Assembly (NCBI GenBank): GCA_944377765.1
Contig: CALWFX010000005.1
Location: 1 to 15,614 of the forward strand
DNA from: an uncultured Clostridia bacterium
GTDB taxonomy: Bacteria; Bacillota; Clostridia; Christensenellales; UBA1242
Length of the DNA: 15,614 nucleotides
Reading direction: 5' to 3'
Shown here: one piece after another, positions 1-6,675 of the stretch
Position numbering within the stretch: position 1 is the stretch's first letter
How the letters are laid out: each line of letters starts with the position of its first letter
Notes under the pieces: model-generated
What the model was told of the DNA's origin: nothing
Seen by the model: the letters and a program-made list of their open reading frames with translations, nothing else
Database searches by the model: none
Made by a program: the position numbers and the translations under genes

Positions 1-147
1 GTTAAATTCGCCAAAAATCGTGAAAATAACCTAAAAAACAAACAAAAGTGCCTTGCACATTTAATCTATAAAGGGTATGATTATAGTGTGGCTCAAAAAG
101 TTACCAACAAGGTTTTCACAAAGGAGAATGAAGATGATTGGATTTGA
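1..147 (+). CDS. recX: RecX-like regulatory protein, C-terminal fragment (5' end outside window)
   Basis: An open frame runs in from the window edge and stops at TGA 145-147, giving 48 residues. The peptide is basic and contains a segment reading KCLAHLIYKGYDYSVAQKV. This resembles the last three-helix repeat of RecX, where a lysine/arginine-rich helix is followed by a short-loop GF/GY-(D/S)-Y motif and a further helix. RecX binds RecA filaments and limits strand exchange in the cytoplasm. The last 14 nt overlap the acpS start codon at 134, so the two genes are probably translationally coupled on one message. Only the tail is visible, so the family call rests on one repeat; another small helical protein cannot be excluded. 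Confidence 0.6.
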   Translation, partial: VKFAKNRENNLKNKQKCLAHLIYKGYDYSVAQKVTNKVFTKENEDDWI

Positions 148-484
148 TATTGAACATATTGAAAGAGTTAAGGTACTTTCAAAACTTCTTCAAAAAATTG
201 CCACTGAATCTGAAATTTGCTACATACAAAAATTCAAAAATCAAAAGGAAAAAGTGGCAACGCTTTGGGCGGTTAAGGAAGCGGTTTTTAAGAGCCTTGA
301 TATATGTGCAGGGGAAATTTCCTATAAAGAAATTGAACTTTTGCACAAAGAAAATGGCAAGCCAATCATCAAACTTTATGGCAAAGCAAAAGATATTTTA
401 AAAAGCATTGGGGGGAAGAGTGTTGAAATTTCTCTTTCTCACACAAAAGATATTGTTGGAGCAGTTGCTATTGTTGTTTTTTAA
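134..484 (+). CDS. acpS: Holo-[acyl-carrier-protein] synthase
   Basis: Transfers 4'-phosphopantetheine from CoA to the serine of acyl carrier protein, activating it for fatty-acid synthesis in the cytoplasm. The 116-residue product has the family length. It opens with IGFDIEHIER (residues 2-11, metal-binding Asp5), carries WAVKEAVFK (45-53, with Glu49 the second magnesium ligand) and closes with EISLSHT (98-104). The open frame extends upstream to 77, but an AAGGAG at 121-126 sits 7 nt before ATG 134 and only 1 nt before the ATG at 128, so 134 is the better start. It overlaps the putative recX by 14 nt. In Bacillus, acpS also lies a few genes upstream of the ndoA toxin gene, matching the next genes here. 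Confidence 0.93.
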   Translation: MIGFDIEHIERVKVLSKLLQKIATESEICYIQKFKNQKEKVATLWAVKEAVFKSLDICAGEISYKEIELLHKENGKPIIKLYGKAKDILKSIGGKSVEISLSHTKDIVGAVAIVVF

Positions 485-742
485 TTAATGATAGATTGCG
501 GAGTGGGCAAAATCACAGTGAAATTTTTTCAAAATTTCACACATAAAGCGATGCTTTATGTTTTTGCGGAGCAAAAGTGATTTTGCCATATAGATAAGTT
601 TGCATTGCAGACATATTTTTTTAACGCCAATTAACAAAAGAATAATTTTTTAAAAAATTAGCAAACTAATTTTAATCGCTAAAATTCGCGATTTTAAAAG
701 TTTAGTTAAGTTTTAAAAAATGATAAACAGGAGATATTTATT
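485..742. other. Gene-free stretch with cloverleaf palindrome and AT-rich imperfect inverted repeat
   Basis: No credible reading frame is present. Positions 506-587 form a four-way-junction palindrome (separate entry). A second, imperfect AT-rich inverted repeat lies at about 664-707: AACTAA (664-669) pairs with TTAGTT (702-707), and the inner parts pair with small bulges around a CTAAAATTCG-type loop. No convincing promoter for the gene at 743 was found here. Confidence 0.6.
506..587. repeat. Four-way-junction (cloverleaf) palindromic element 1
   Basis: An outer 11-bp stem, GGCAAAATCAC (506-516) with GTGATTTTGCC (577-587), encloses three adjacent perfect hairpins. The first is 518-527/531-540 (10 bp, loop TTC). 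The second is 541-549/553-561 (9 bp, loop GAT). The third is 562-567/571-576 (6 bp, loop GGA). Only A517 is unpaired at the junction. It lies 22 nt after the acpS stop. The same layout with entirely different stem sequences recurs at 14134-14210. It could be a small non-autonomous mobile element, a cruciform-forming DNA site or a structured 3' UTR RNA. The base pairing is certain; the function is unknown. Confidence 0.8.
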
Positions 743-985
743 ATGGGAGAGTTTTTTGAAGTATTATCAAAAGTTGAAGAAATAGAAAAGAAGTATGGCA
801 GTCTTGAAAATTTTGTCATTTTATCAACTTACCCTTCAAAAAAACATAAACTGAAATTAGAAGAGAAGTATTCTTTAAACATTAAAGAAATGTCTGCTGT
901 TTATGAAGATTTGAAAGATTTGGAAACAGTTGACCTTCTCGACTACAAAAATTTATTTGGAAGGATAGATGGAGAACTGTTTTAA
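743..985 (+). CDS. Candidate antitoxin of the adjacent MazF-family toxin (unrecognised 80-aa protein)
   Basis: I do not recognise this 80-residue protein by sequence. It is rich in Glu, Asp and Lys, with an N-terminal probable amphipathic helix (residues 1-20), a central KKHKLKLEEKY segment and an acidic C-terminal third. There is no signal peptide or membrane segment. An AGGAGA at 729-734 supports ATG 743. The last 17 nt overlap the start of the MazF toxin gene, the usual arrangement of a type II antitoxin made ahead of its toxin. It lacks an obvious ribbon-helix-helix N-terminus like Bacillus NdoAI, so if it is the antitoxin it may belong to another fold. The antitoxin role is inferred from position and size only. 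Confidence 0.55.
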   Translation: MGEFFEVLSKVEEIEKKYGSLENFVILSTYPSKKHKLKLEEKYSLNIKEMSAVYEDLKDLETVDLLDYKNLFGRIDGELF

Positions 986-1322
986 AAGAGGAGAGATATA
1001 TTTTGCCGACCTTAGTCCTGTTGTTGGGAGTGAGCAAGGCGGAATTCGTCCTGTTTTAATAATTCAAAACGATGTGGGAAACAAGTATTCTCCAACAGTT
1101 ATAGTTTCTGCAATAACAAGCCAGTTAACCAAGGCAAAACTTCCAACACACATTGAACTTTCTTCTCAAAAATACCACTTGCCTAAAGATTCAGTTATTT
1201 TGTTAGAGCAGATAAGAACGCTTGACAAAAGAAGGTTAAAGGAAAAAATTTCTTGTATTGATGATTATAAGATGAAGGAAGTTAATAAAGCACTCTTAAT
1301 TTCTCTTGGGTTTGTAAATTAA
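969..1322 (+). CDS. MazF/PemK-family mRNA endoribonuclease toxin (EndoA-like)
   Basis: The 117-residue protein closely resembles Bacillus EndoA/NdoA, a sequence-specific mRNA interferase. It has KRGEIYFADLSPVVGSEQGG (6-25), then IRPVLIIQND (26-35), SAIT (47-50), AKLPTHIE (56-63) and SVILLEQIRTLDK (75-87). The conserved catalytic pair, Arg in the GGxRPV motif (Arg27) and Thr in the SAIT motif (Thr50), is intact, so the toxin should be active. A GGAAGGAT at 959-966 lies just before ATG 969, inside the upstream gene, and the 17-nt overlap predicts translational coupling. The substrate motif (UACAU for EndoA) is not predictable here. Gene context, acpS upstream and rpoZ downstream, is chromosomal rather than plasmid-like. 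Confidence 0.92.
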   Translation: MENCFKRGEIYFADLSPVVGSEQGGIRPVLIIQNDVGNKYSPTVIVSAITSQLTKAKLPTHIELSSQKYHLPKDSVILLEQIRTLDKRRLKEKISCIDDYKMKEVNKALLISLGFVN

Positions 1323-1341
1323 AAAATTTTAGATATTCCTA

Positions 1342-1370
1342 TTTACAACTACGAATATTTATGATAAAAT
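1342..1370 (+). promoter_or_regulatory. Sigma-A-type promoter P1 upstream of rpoZ
   Basis: A -35 TTTACA (1342-1347) is separated by exactly 17 bp from an extended -10 whose TG is at 1362-1363 and whose TAAAAT is at 1365-1370. It lies just after the toxin gene. Confidence 0.7.
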
Positions 1371-1403
1371 TATATTGAAAATTGAAATTTTATAAACAAA
1401 AAC

Positions 1404-1432
1404 TTTACAAACTTAAATTATTATGCTAAAAT
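1404..1432 (+). promoter_or_regulatory. Sigma-A-type promoter P2 upstream of rpoZ
   Basis: A -35 TTTACA (1404-1409), a 17-bp spacer, and an extended -10 with TG at 1424-1425 and TAAAAT at 1427-1432. It has the same hexamers and spacer as P1, 62 bp downstream. The predicted leader to the rpoZ ATG is about 25 nt. Confidence 0.72.
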
Positions 1433-1462
1433 AAATAAGCAAAATAAAGGAGAATTAAGACT

Positions 1463-1675
1463 ATGATGAACGAACCACCAATCGACAAACTTGCTTCAAA
1501 AACACAAGGAAACAAATATATTTTGTCTATTCTTGCTTCTAAAAGAGCCAAAGAAATTGAAACTACAAGAAGAGAAGAACTTGCAACTGCTGATAAAAAG
1601 GCTATCTCTATTGCTCTTCAAGAAATTTATGATGGAGATATAACCTTTACTGGCGTTGCAGAAGATAATAAATAG
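1463..1675 (+). CDS. rpoZ: DNA-directed RNA polymerase omega subunit
   Basis: The omega subunit wraps the C-terminal tail of beta-prime and helps RNA polymerase assembly. The 70-residue product has the Firmicutes length. It shows the conserved N-terminal PPIDKLASK, then KYILSILASKRAKEIE (residues 18-33, the core helix with the diagnostic A-x-RA-(R/K)-E pattern) and AISIALQEIYDGDI (47-60). AAAGGAGA at 1447-1452 precedes ATG 1463; a second ATG at 1466 is also usable, adding or removing one Met. In Bacillus rpoZ is followed by coaBC and priA; here priA follows directly, so coaBC is absent from this spot. Confidence 0.9.
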   Translation: MMNEPPIDKLASKTQGNKYILSILASKRAKEIETTRREELATADKKAISIALQEIYDGDITFTGVAEDNK

Positions 1676-1676
1676 T

Positions 1677-1705
1677 TTGATTTATGGCAAAATGTGTGTT
1701 ATAAT
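1677..1705 (+). promoter_or_regulatory. Promoter of the priA operon
   Basis: TTGATT (1677-1682), a 17-bp spacer and TATAAT (1700-1705), preceded by TG at 1697-1698 (extended -10). It lies immediately after the rpoZ stop. Confidence 0.75.
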
Positions 1706-1708
1706 TTC

Positions 1709-1736
1709 ACTGTCTTAATGGCAGTGATTTTATTTT
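1709..1736 (+). terminator. Possible rpoZ terminator overlapping the priA start-of-transcription region
   Basis: CACTGTC (1709-1715) pairs with GGCAGTG (one G-U pair) around a 5-nt loop, followed by ATTTTATTTT. It sits where priA transcription should begin, so it could end rpoZ transcripts or be a 5' leader hairpin of priA. The U-tract is interrupted, hence low confidence. Confidence 0.4.
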
Positions 1737-1747
1737 CAAGGAGTTTT

Positions 1748-3922
1748 ATGAAATTTGCAAGTGTTGTGATTGACCAAGATGCTAAGGCAATTGATAGGGA
1801 GTTTGAATATAAAATTCCTGATGATTTAGATATTACGCTTGGCGAAAGAGTTTTAGTTCCTTTTGGTAACAGAACATTGCAAGGGTTTGTTGTGGATATT
1901 GAAGATAGTTCAACCTTTGACGAAACAAAACTTAAATCAATTTTGAGTGCTGTGGATGGCTTTGCAGTTATTAAAAAAGAAATGCTTGAACTTATGAAGT
2001 ATATGGCAACAAAACTTCATCTTAAACTTGCAAGCATTTTAAGGCTTTTTCTGCCAAGTGAAATGAGAACTGGCAAAGTTAAAGAACTTTTGGTTAGATT
2101 TGTTGAACTTAATGATAATTTTGAAATGCCAAATAAAAATGCAAAAAAACAACTTGAAATCATTGCATATTTAAAAGAAAATGGAAAGGCAAAATTCAGT
2201 GATATATCAAACGAGTTTGGCTATCAAGCACTTTCCACGCTTAGCAAAAAAAATATTGTAAGGGTATATTTTGAAGAACAAAAACGCAATATCGATTATG
2301 ATAAAATTGCTGACAATAAAAGAGTTTTAACTCCACTTCAACAAAGGGCGGTTGACACAATAAGTGAAAACAAAACTTATCTTCTTCATGGCGTAACAGG
2401 AAGCGGGAAAACAGAAGTTTATATGAATCTTATTGAAAGAGAATTGAAAAAAGGTAAAACTGCACTTATGCTTGTGCCTGAAATTTCACTCACTCCGCAG
2501 GTGCTTGCAAACTTTAAAGCAAGGTTTGGCGAAGCAGTGGCACTTATCCACAGTGGACTTTCTGCCGGGGAAAGATTTGACGAATGGCGAAGAATATTTT
2601 TTGGAGAAGCCAGAGTTGTTGTTGGTGCAAGGTCGGCAATCTTTACACCAATTGAAAATTTGGGAATTATCATTATTGATGAAGAGCATGAGCAAAGTTA
2701 CATAAGTGAAAGTAACCCAAGATATGACACGCATGAAATTGCCTTGTTTAGAAGGCAATATAACGATTGTATTTTGGTGCTTGGCTCTGCAACGCCAAGC
2801 ATTGAAAGTTATTCTAGGGCACTTGACGGAGAATATCAACTTGTGGAAATGCCTGTTCGTGTGAATGGAATGGAAATGCCAAAAATTGTGATTGTGGATA
2901 TGATAAATGAACTAAGGCATGGCAACAGTGAAATTTTTTCAATTCCACTTTTGGCAGAACTTGGAAATGTGGTGGAAAAGAAAAAACAGGCAATGATATT
3001 CATAAATCGTCGTGGTTTCTCATCTTTTCAAAGGTGCAGAGAATGCGGATATGTGGCAAAATGCAAAGATTGTGATGTTTCTCTTGTTTATCATCGTTAT
3101 GAAAACAAACTTAAATGTCATTATTGCGGAAAGAGATATAAAGCACTTGATATTTGCCCAAGTTGCGGAAGTCATAACATAAAACAAGGGGCAATAGGCA
3201 CTGAAAGAGTTGTGGAAGAACTTAAAAGGTTTTTCCCAGATGTTCCAATTTTTAGAATGGATAACGACACCACTTCCACAAAAAATGCACATAGAAGCAT
3301 TTTGTCTCAGTTTAGAGAAGCAAAACCGGGAATTCTTGTTGGCACGCAAATGATTGCCAAGGGACATGATTTTGAAGATTGCATTTTGGTTGGAATTGTG
3401 GATGCGGACCAAAGTTTGTATCAAAGTGATTATCGTTCAATTGAAAGAACTTTTCAACTTGTCACACAGGTGAGTGGAAGGGCAGGAAGAAGCAAAGACC
3501 AAGGCAAAGTTATTTTGCAAACCTATTCGCCAAGGCATTATGTTTATCGTTTTGCACAAAATTATGATTTTAAGGGCTTTTTCAAAAAGGAAGCAAATTT
3601 AAGAAGAGTAACAAATTTTCCGCCTTACACCAAAGTTTTAAGAATTTTATTTTCTCACGAAGATGAAAATATTGTGGCAAATGAGATAAAATTGTGTTAT
3701 AATAAAGTGCAGAAGGTGAAGGAAAAATATCCTGACGATTTCATTTATCTTGATGTGATGAAATCTCCACTAAATAGGATAAAAACTAAATATCGCTATC
3801 AAATTTTGATGCGTTTTAAACTTGAAAAAGCAGATGAAATTGAAAATGAAATCTATGCTTGTGTGGATGAAAAATGCAAAAGTTCAGTCTTTTATGAAAT
3901 AAACCCAAATAATTTAAGTTGA
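1748..3922 (+). CDS. priA: Primosomal replication-restart helicase PriA
   Basis: A superfamily 2 3'-5' helicase that recognises stalled forks and reloads the replicative helicase. The 724-residue protein is near the usual 730-800. It has an N-terminal 3'-DNA-binding domain (FEYKIPDDL...LGERVLVPFGN), Walker A GVTGSGKT (215-222), the DEEH box (311-314), and the eight-cysteine double zinc site (Cys430, 433, 439, 442, 457, 460, 470, 473) followed by GTERVVEEL and the helicase C-terminal motifs with GRAGR. The frame opens at 1694, but ATG 1748 carries a matching AAGGAG and an N-terminus starting FASVVID as in other PriA proteins. It is the first gene of a tight six-gene + strand cluster with its own promoter at 1677-1705. 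Confidence 0.96.
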   Translation: MKFASVVIDQDAKAIDREFEYKIPDDLDITLGERVLVPFGNRTLQGFVVDIEDSSTFDETKLKSILSAVDGFAVIKKEMLELMKYMATKLHLKLASILRLFLPSEMRTGKVKELLVRFVELNDNFEMPNKNAKKQLEIIAYLKENGKAKFSDISNEFGYQALSTLSKKNIVRVYFEEQKRNIDYDKIADNKRVLTPLQQRAVDTISENKTYLLHGVTGSGKTEVYMNLIERELKKGKTALMLVPEISLTPQVLANFKARFGEAVALIHSGLSAGERFDEWRRIFFGEARVVVGARSAIFTPIENLGIIIIDEEHEQSYISESNPRYDTHEIALFRRQYNDCILVLGSATPSIESYSRALDGEYQLVEMPVRVNGMEMPKIVIVDMINELRHGNSEIFSIPLLAELGNVVEKKKQAMIFINRRGFSSFQRCRECGYVAKCKDCDVSLVYHRYENKLKCHYCGKRYKALDICPSCGSHNIKQGAIGTERVVEELKRFFPDVPIFRMDNDTTSTKNAHRSILSQFREAKPGILVGTQMIAKGHDFEDCILVGIVDADQSLYQSDYRSIERTFQLVTQVSGRAGRSKDQGKVILQTYSPRHYVYRFAQNYDFKGFFKKEANLRRVTNFPPYTKVLRILFSHEDENIVANEIKLCYNKVQKVKEKYPDDFIYLDVMKSPLNRIKTKYRYQILMRFKLEKADEIENEIYACVDEKCKSSVFYEINPNNLS

Positions 3923-3936
3923 TTTAAGGAGAAATA

Positions 3937-4248
3937 ATGAAATTTATTGAGATTAAATTTGTTACAGACAATAAAGAAGAGGCTGTTAAAATTGGTAATA
4001 TGCTTTTGGATAAAAAACTTGTGTCATGCTGTCAAATTTATCCAATTGAAAGTCATTATGTTTGGAAAAATGAAAGATGTTTAACCCAAGAATTTATGGC
4101 GGTTTTAAAAACTAAGAAAAGGTTATTTAAACAAATTGAAAAAGTTATAAAAGAAAATCATTCTTATGAAGTCGCTGAAATTATTGCAAATCCAATTGTT
4201 AAAAGTTCGGCTGAATTTTTAGATTGGATAAAAGAAAACACAATTTAA
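3937..4248 (+). CDS. cutA: CutA1-like divalent-cation tolerance protein
   Basis: A small (103-aa) ferredoxin-like-fold protein that forms very stable trimers. The family is linked to divalent-metal tolerance in Escherichia coli, but its biochemical role is unsettled. Family signatures are LVSCCQIYPIESHYVWKNE (28-46), an LKTKK strand and HSYEVAEIIANPI (about 77-89), followed by FLDWIKENT. The double cysteine in SCC is notable because many homologues have a single cysteine or none. It starts 14 nt after priA with TAAGGAGA before the ATG and is followed by def 11 nt later. CutA between priA and def is not part of the classical Bacillus cluster. Confidence 0.9.
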   Translation: MKFIEIKFVTDNKEEAVKIGNMLLDKKLVSCCQIYPIESHYVWKNERCLTQEFMAVLKTKKRLFKQIEKVIKENHSYEVAEIIANPIVKSSAEFLDWIKENTI

Positions 4249-4259
4249 GGAGAAAAGAT

Positions 4260-4742
4260 ATGGCAGTAAGAAATATTGTTAAAATTGGAAGTGAAACTTT
4301 AAGGAAAAAATCAAAACCTGTGGTTAGTTTTGATGAGTCTCTCCACGCACTTTTGGATGATATGAAACAAACTATGATTGAAAAAGGTGGGGTTGGAATC
4401 GCTGGTGTTCAAGTGGGAGTTTTAAGACGTGTTATTGTTATTGAAATTGAAGAAGGAAATTATCTTGAAATTGTCAATCCTGAAATTATCAAAACAAGGG
4501 GTGCTGTAATTGACAGTGAAGGATGTTTATCAATTCCAAATTTTTATTGTGATGTTAAAAGACCAAAATATGTTAAAGTTAAGGCGCAAGACAGAAATGG
4601 CGATGAATTTTTCTTTGAAGCAAAGGACTATATTGCAAGATGCGTCTGCCATGAAATTGACCATTTGAATGGAGTTTTGTTTGTTGACTATACAGACGAA
4701 GGAAAAATGTATAGAAGTAAATTTGAGCATATGGAGGACTAA
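4260..4742 (+). CDS. def: Peptide deformylase
   Basis: Removes the N-formyl group from nascent proteins at the ribosome exit and acts together with Fmt, the next gene. The 160-aa product has all three motifs: GVGIAGVQ (44-51; GxGxAAxQ with Gly replacing the second Ala), EGCLS (87-91) and HEIDH (131-135). Metal ligands are Cys89, His131 and His135, the general base is Glu132, and Gln51 is the oxyanion residue. The frame opens at 4224 inside cutA, but AAGGAGA at 4247-4253 points to ATG 4260, whose protein begins AVRNIVKIGSETLR as expected. The stop codon shares one base with the fmt start. The short C-terminus suggests a compact enzyme. Confidence 0.96.
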   Translation: MAVRNIVKIGSETLRKKSKPVVSFDESLHALLDDMKQTMIEKGGVGIAGVQVGVLRRVIVIEIEEGNYLEIVNPEIIKTRGAVIDSEGCLSIPNFYCDVKRPKYVKVKAQDRNGDEFFFEAKDYIARCVCHEIDHLNGVLFVDYTDEGKMYRSKFEHMED

Positions 4743-5659
4743 TGAAAATATTGTTTTTTGGAACACCGCTTTTTGCTGAAATTGTTTTAAAAAAACTTAT
4801 TTCAAAGCATGAAGTTGTTGGAGTGGTATGTCAAACAGACAAGCCTGCAAATCGTGGAAAAAAATTGCTTTCACCAAAAATAAAAGAGTTGGCGGAAAGT
4901 TTAGGAATAAAAGTTTATCAATTTGAAAGATTAAAAGATAATTTAGATACTTTTAGGAACATTGATTGCGACCTTTTTGTTACTGCGTCTTATGGCAAAA
5001 TCTTGCCAAAAGAATTACTTGACATGAAGTTATGCATAAATGTGCATCCGTCAATGCTTCCAAAATACCGAGGCTCAACACCAATTCAAACCGCCCTTTT
5101 AAATGGAGATAAGGAAACAGGTGTAACCATCATGAAAACTGCGGTTGGAATGGATGATGGAGATATTATTTTGCAAGAGAAAGTGAAAATTTGTGAAGAT
5201 GATGACTATAACTCTTTAATGCCAAAACTTGCCGAAGTTGGCAGTGAACTTCTTTTGAAAGCGATAGATAAAATTGAAAATGGAAGTGTGAAATATATTA
5301 AGCAAGACGACAGCAAGGCAACTTTTGTTAAATTAATTGAAAAAGAAGATGCTTGTCTTGACTTTAATGAAGATGCCGAAAGTTTGGTTTTTAAAGTTAA
5401 AGCCTATGTGGAAAACCCAACCGCTTATTTTTATATTGGCGAAGATAGAATTAAGGTGTATAAAGCGGAAGTGGTCAGCGGGTATGAAGACTTAAAAGTT
5501 GGCGAAGTTTATGCCGACAAGAAAGAATTCGTTATCAAAGCAAAAGTAAAAGCGGTTAAAATTTTGAGATGTCAAGCACCAGGCGGAAAAGTTTTGGATG
5601 TTAAAGATTTTTTGAATGGATATAGATTTAAAGATAAAAAGGTTAAGGTATGCTTTTAG
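4742..5659 (+). CDS. fmt: Methionyl-tRNA formyltransferase
   Basis: Formylates Met-tRNA(fMet) with 10-formyl-tetrahydrofolate, creating the substrate that Def later reverses. The 305 residues match the family. The formyltransferase domain has FFGTPLFAEIV (5-15), SYGKILP (83-89) and INVHPSMLPKYRG (99-111) with catalytic Asn100 and His102. Next comes ETGVTIMKTAVGMDDGDII, whose Asp138 corresponds to Escherichia coli Asp144. A C-terminal barrel for tRNA binding starts at about residue 200. The ATG overlaps the def stop as TAATG. The gene normally found next, rsmB, is missing. Confidence 0.95.
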   Translation: MKILFFGTPLFAEIVLKKLISKHEVVGVVCQTDKPANRGKKLLSPKIKELAESLGIKVYQFERLKDNLDTFRNIDCDLFVTASYGKILPKELLDMKLCINVHPSMLPKYRGSTPIQTALLNGDKETGVTIMKTAVGMDDGDIILQEKVKICEDDDYNSLMPKLAEVGSELLLKAIDKIENGSVKYIKQDDSKATFVKLIEKEDACLDFNEDAESLVFKVKAYVENPTAYFYIGEDRIKVYKAEVVSGYEDLKVGEVYADKKEFVIKAKVKAVKILRCQAPGGKVLDVKDFLNGYRFKDKKVKVCF

Positions 5660-6675
5660 ATTTGTCGTTAGAAGAGTTAGATGAATATGTTTTAAATTTA
5701 GGTTTGCCAAAGTATCGTGGCAAGCAAATTTATGATGCTCTTTACATGGCGAAACAACTTGATGAAGTTACCACTCTTTCAAAAGATATAAAAGCAAAAA
5801 TTGAAAAAGATTATCCAAATTGGGAAATTTTGAAAATTCTTGAAAGCGAAGATGGAACAAAGAAAATGGCGTTAAAACTTCAAGATGATAGCATTGTTGA
5901 AAGTGTTCTTCTTAAATATAAATATGGCTATACTGTTTGCGTTTCCACACAAGTTGGATGCCGAATGGGTTGCAAATTTTGCGCTTCCACAATTGGCGGA
6001 CTTAAAAGAAATTTAAGTGCAGGCGAAATATTATTGCAAGTTTTAATTTTTAACAAAATTTTGGGTGGAACCATCAAAGATAGGAAGGTTACCAATGTTG
6101 TTTTAATGGGATGCGGAGAACCGCTTGACAACTATGACAATGTAACAAAGTTTTTAATGCTCTTATCTTCAAGCGATGGATTAAATATAAGCCAAAGAAA
6201 CATAAGTTTATCAACATGTGGACTTGTTCCAAACATTAAGAAACTTGCCGATGATGGCTTTAATGTTACACTCACAATTTCTCTTCATGCACCAAATGAT
6301 GATATACGAAAGAAAATTATGCCAATTGCAAATGCTTATAAAATTAAGGATATATTGTTCGCTTGTGATTATTATTTTGCAAAAACTGGCAGAAGAATTA
6401 TTTTTGAATATTCTCTTATTGATGAAGTTAATGCAAGCGAAGAAAATATGCTTGAACTTAGTAAAGTTTTAAAAGGTAGAAGTTGCCATGTCAACCTTAT
6501 TCCATTAAATTCTGTTAAGGAAAAAAATTTAATTGGTGTTGCAAGAAAAAGAGCATATTATCTTTGTGGGATTTTGGAAAAGAATGGTATAAGTGCAACT
6601 GTAAGGCGAACAATGGGTGAAGATATTGAAGGTGCCTGCGGACAACTTAGAAACAAACTTGGAGGTGAAAATTGA
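5650..6675 (+). CDS. rlmN: Dual-specificity 23S rRNA/tRNA adenine-C2 methyltransferase (radical SAM)
   Basis: Methylates C2 of A2503 in 23S rRNA, and A37 in some tRNAs, using a radical-SAM mechanism. The 341-aa protein has the iron-sulfur cluster motif in VGCRMGCKFCAS (Cys104, Cys108, Cys111), plus Cys97 upstream. It also has GCGEPLDN, SLHAPND and the C-terminal GACGQL with Cys330, the methyl-carrying/resolving cysteine. The presence of this cysteine fits RlmN. Cfr cannot be fully excluded, since it also carries the cysteine, but the housekeeping context favours RlmN. The start overlaps the fmt end by 10 nt. Confidence 0.94.
   Translation: MLLDLSLEELDEYVLNLGLPKYRGKQIYDALYMAKQLDEVTTLSKDIKAKIEKDYPNWEILKILESEDGTKKMALKLQDDSIVESVLLKYKYGYTVCVSTQVGCRMGCKFCASTIGGLKRNLSAGEILLQVLIFNKILGGTIKDRKVTNVVLMGCGEPLDNYDNVTKFLMLLSSSDGLNISQRNISLSTCGLVPNIKKLADDGFNVTLTISLHAPNDDIRKKIMPIANAYKIKDILFACDYYFAKTGRRIIFEYSLIDEVNASEENMLELSKVLKGRSCHVNLIPLNSVKEKNLIGVARKRAYYLCGILEKNGISATVRRTMGEDIEGACGQLRNKLGGEN

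Noticed and set aside
485..742. Element 1 as a tRNA, riboswitch or terminator
   Set aside because: No anticodon or T-loop consensus, no acceptor CCA, no T-tract after the outer stem, and no known aptamer core recognised.
2486..3424. Minus-strand frames inside priA
   Set aside because: They overlap the conserved helicase and zinc regions and show no protein-like features or start signals.
6672..6674. Recoded or frameshifted junction between rlmN and rsgA
   Set aside because: The TTGA overlap is a normal TTG start/TGA stop coupling with GGAGG upstream; both proteins are complete.
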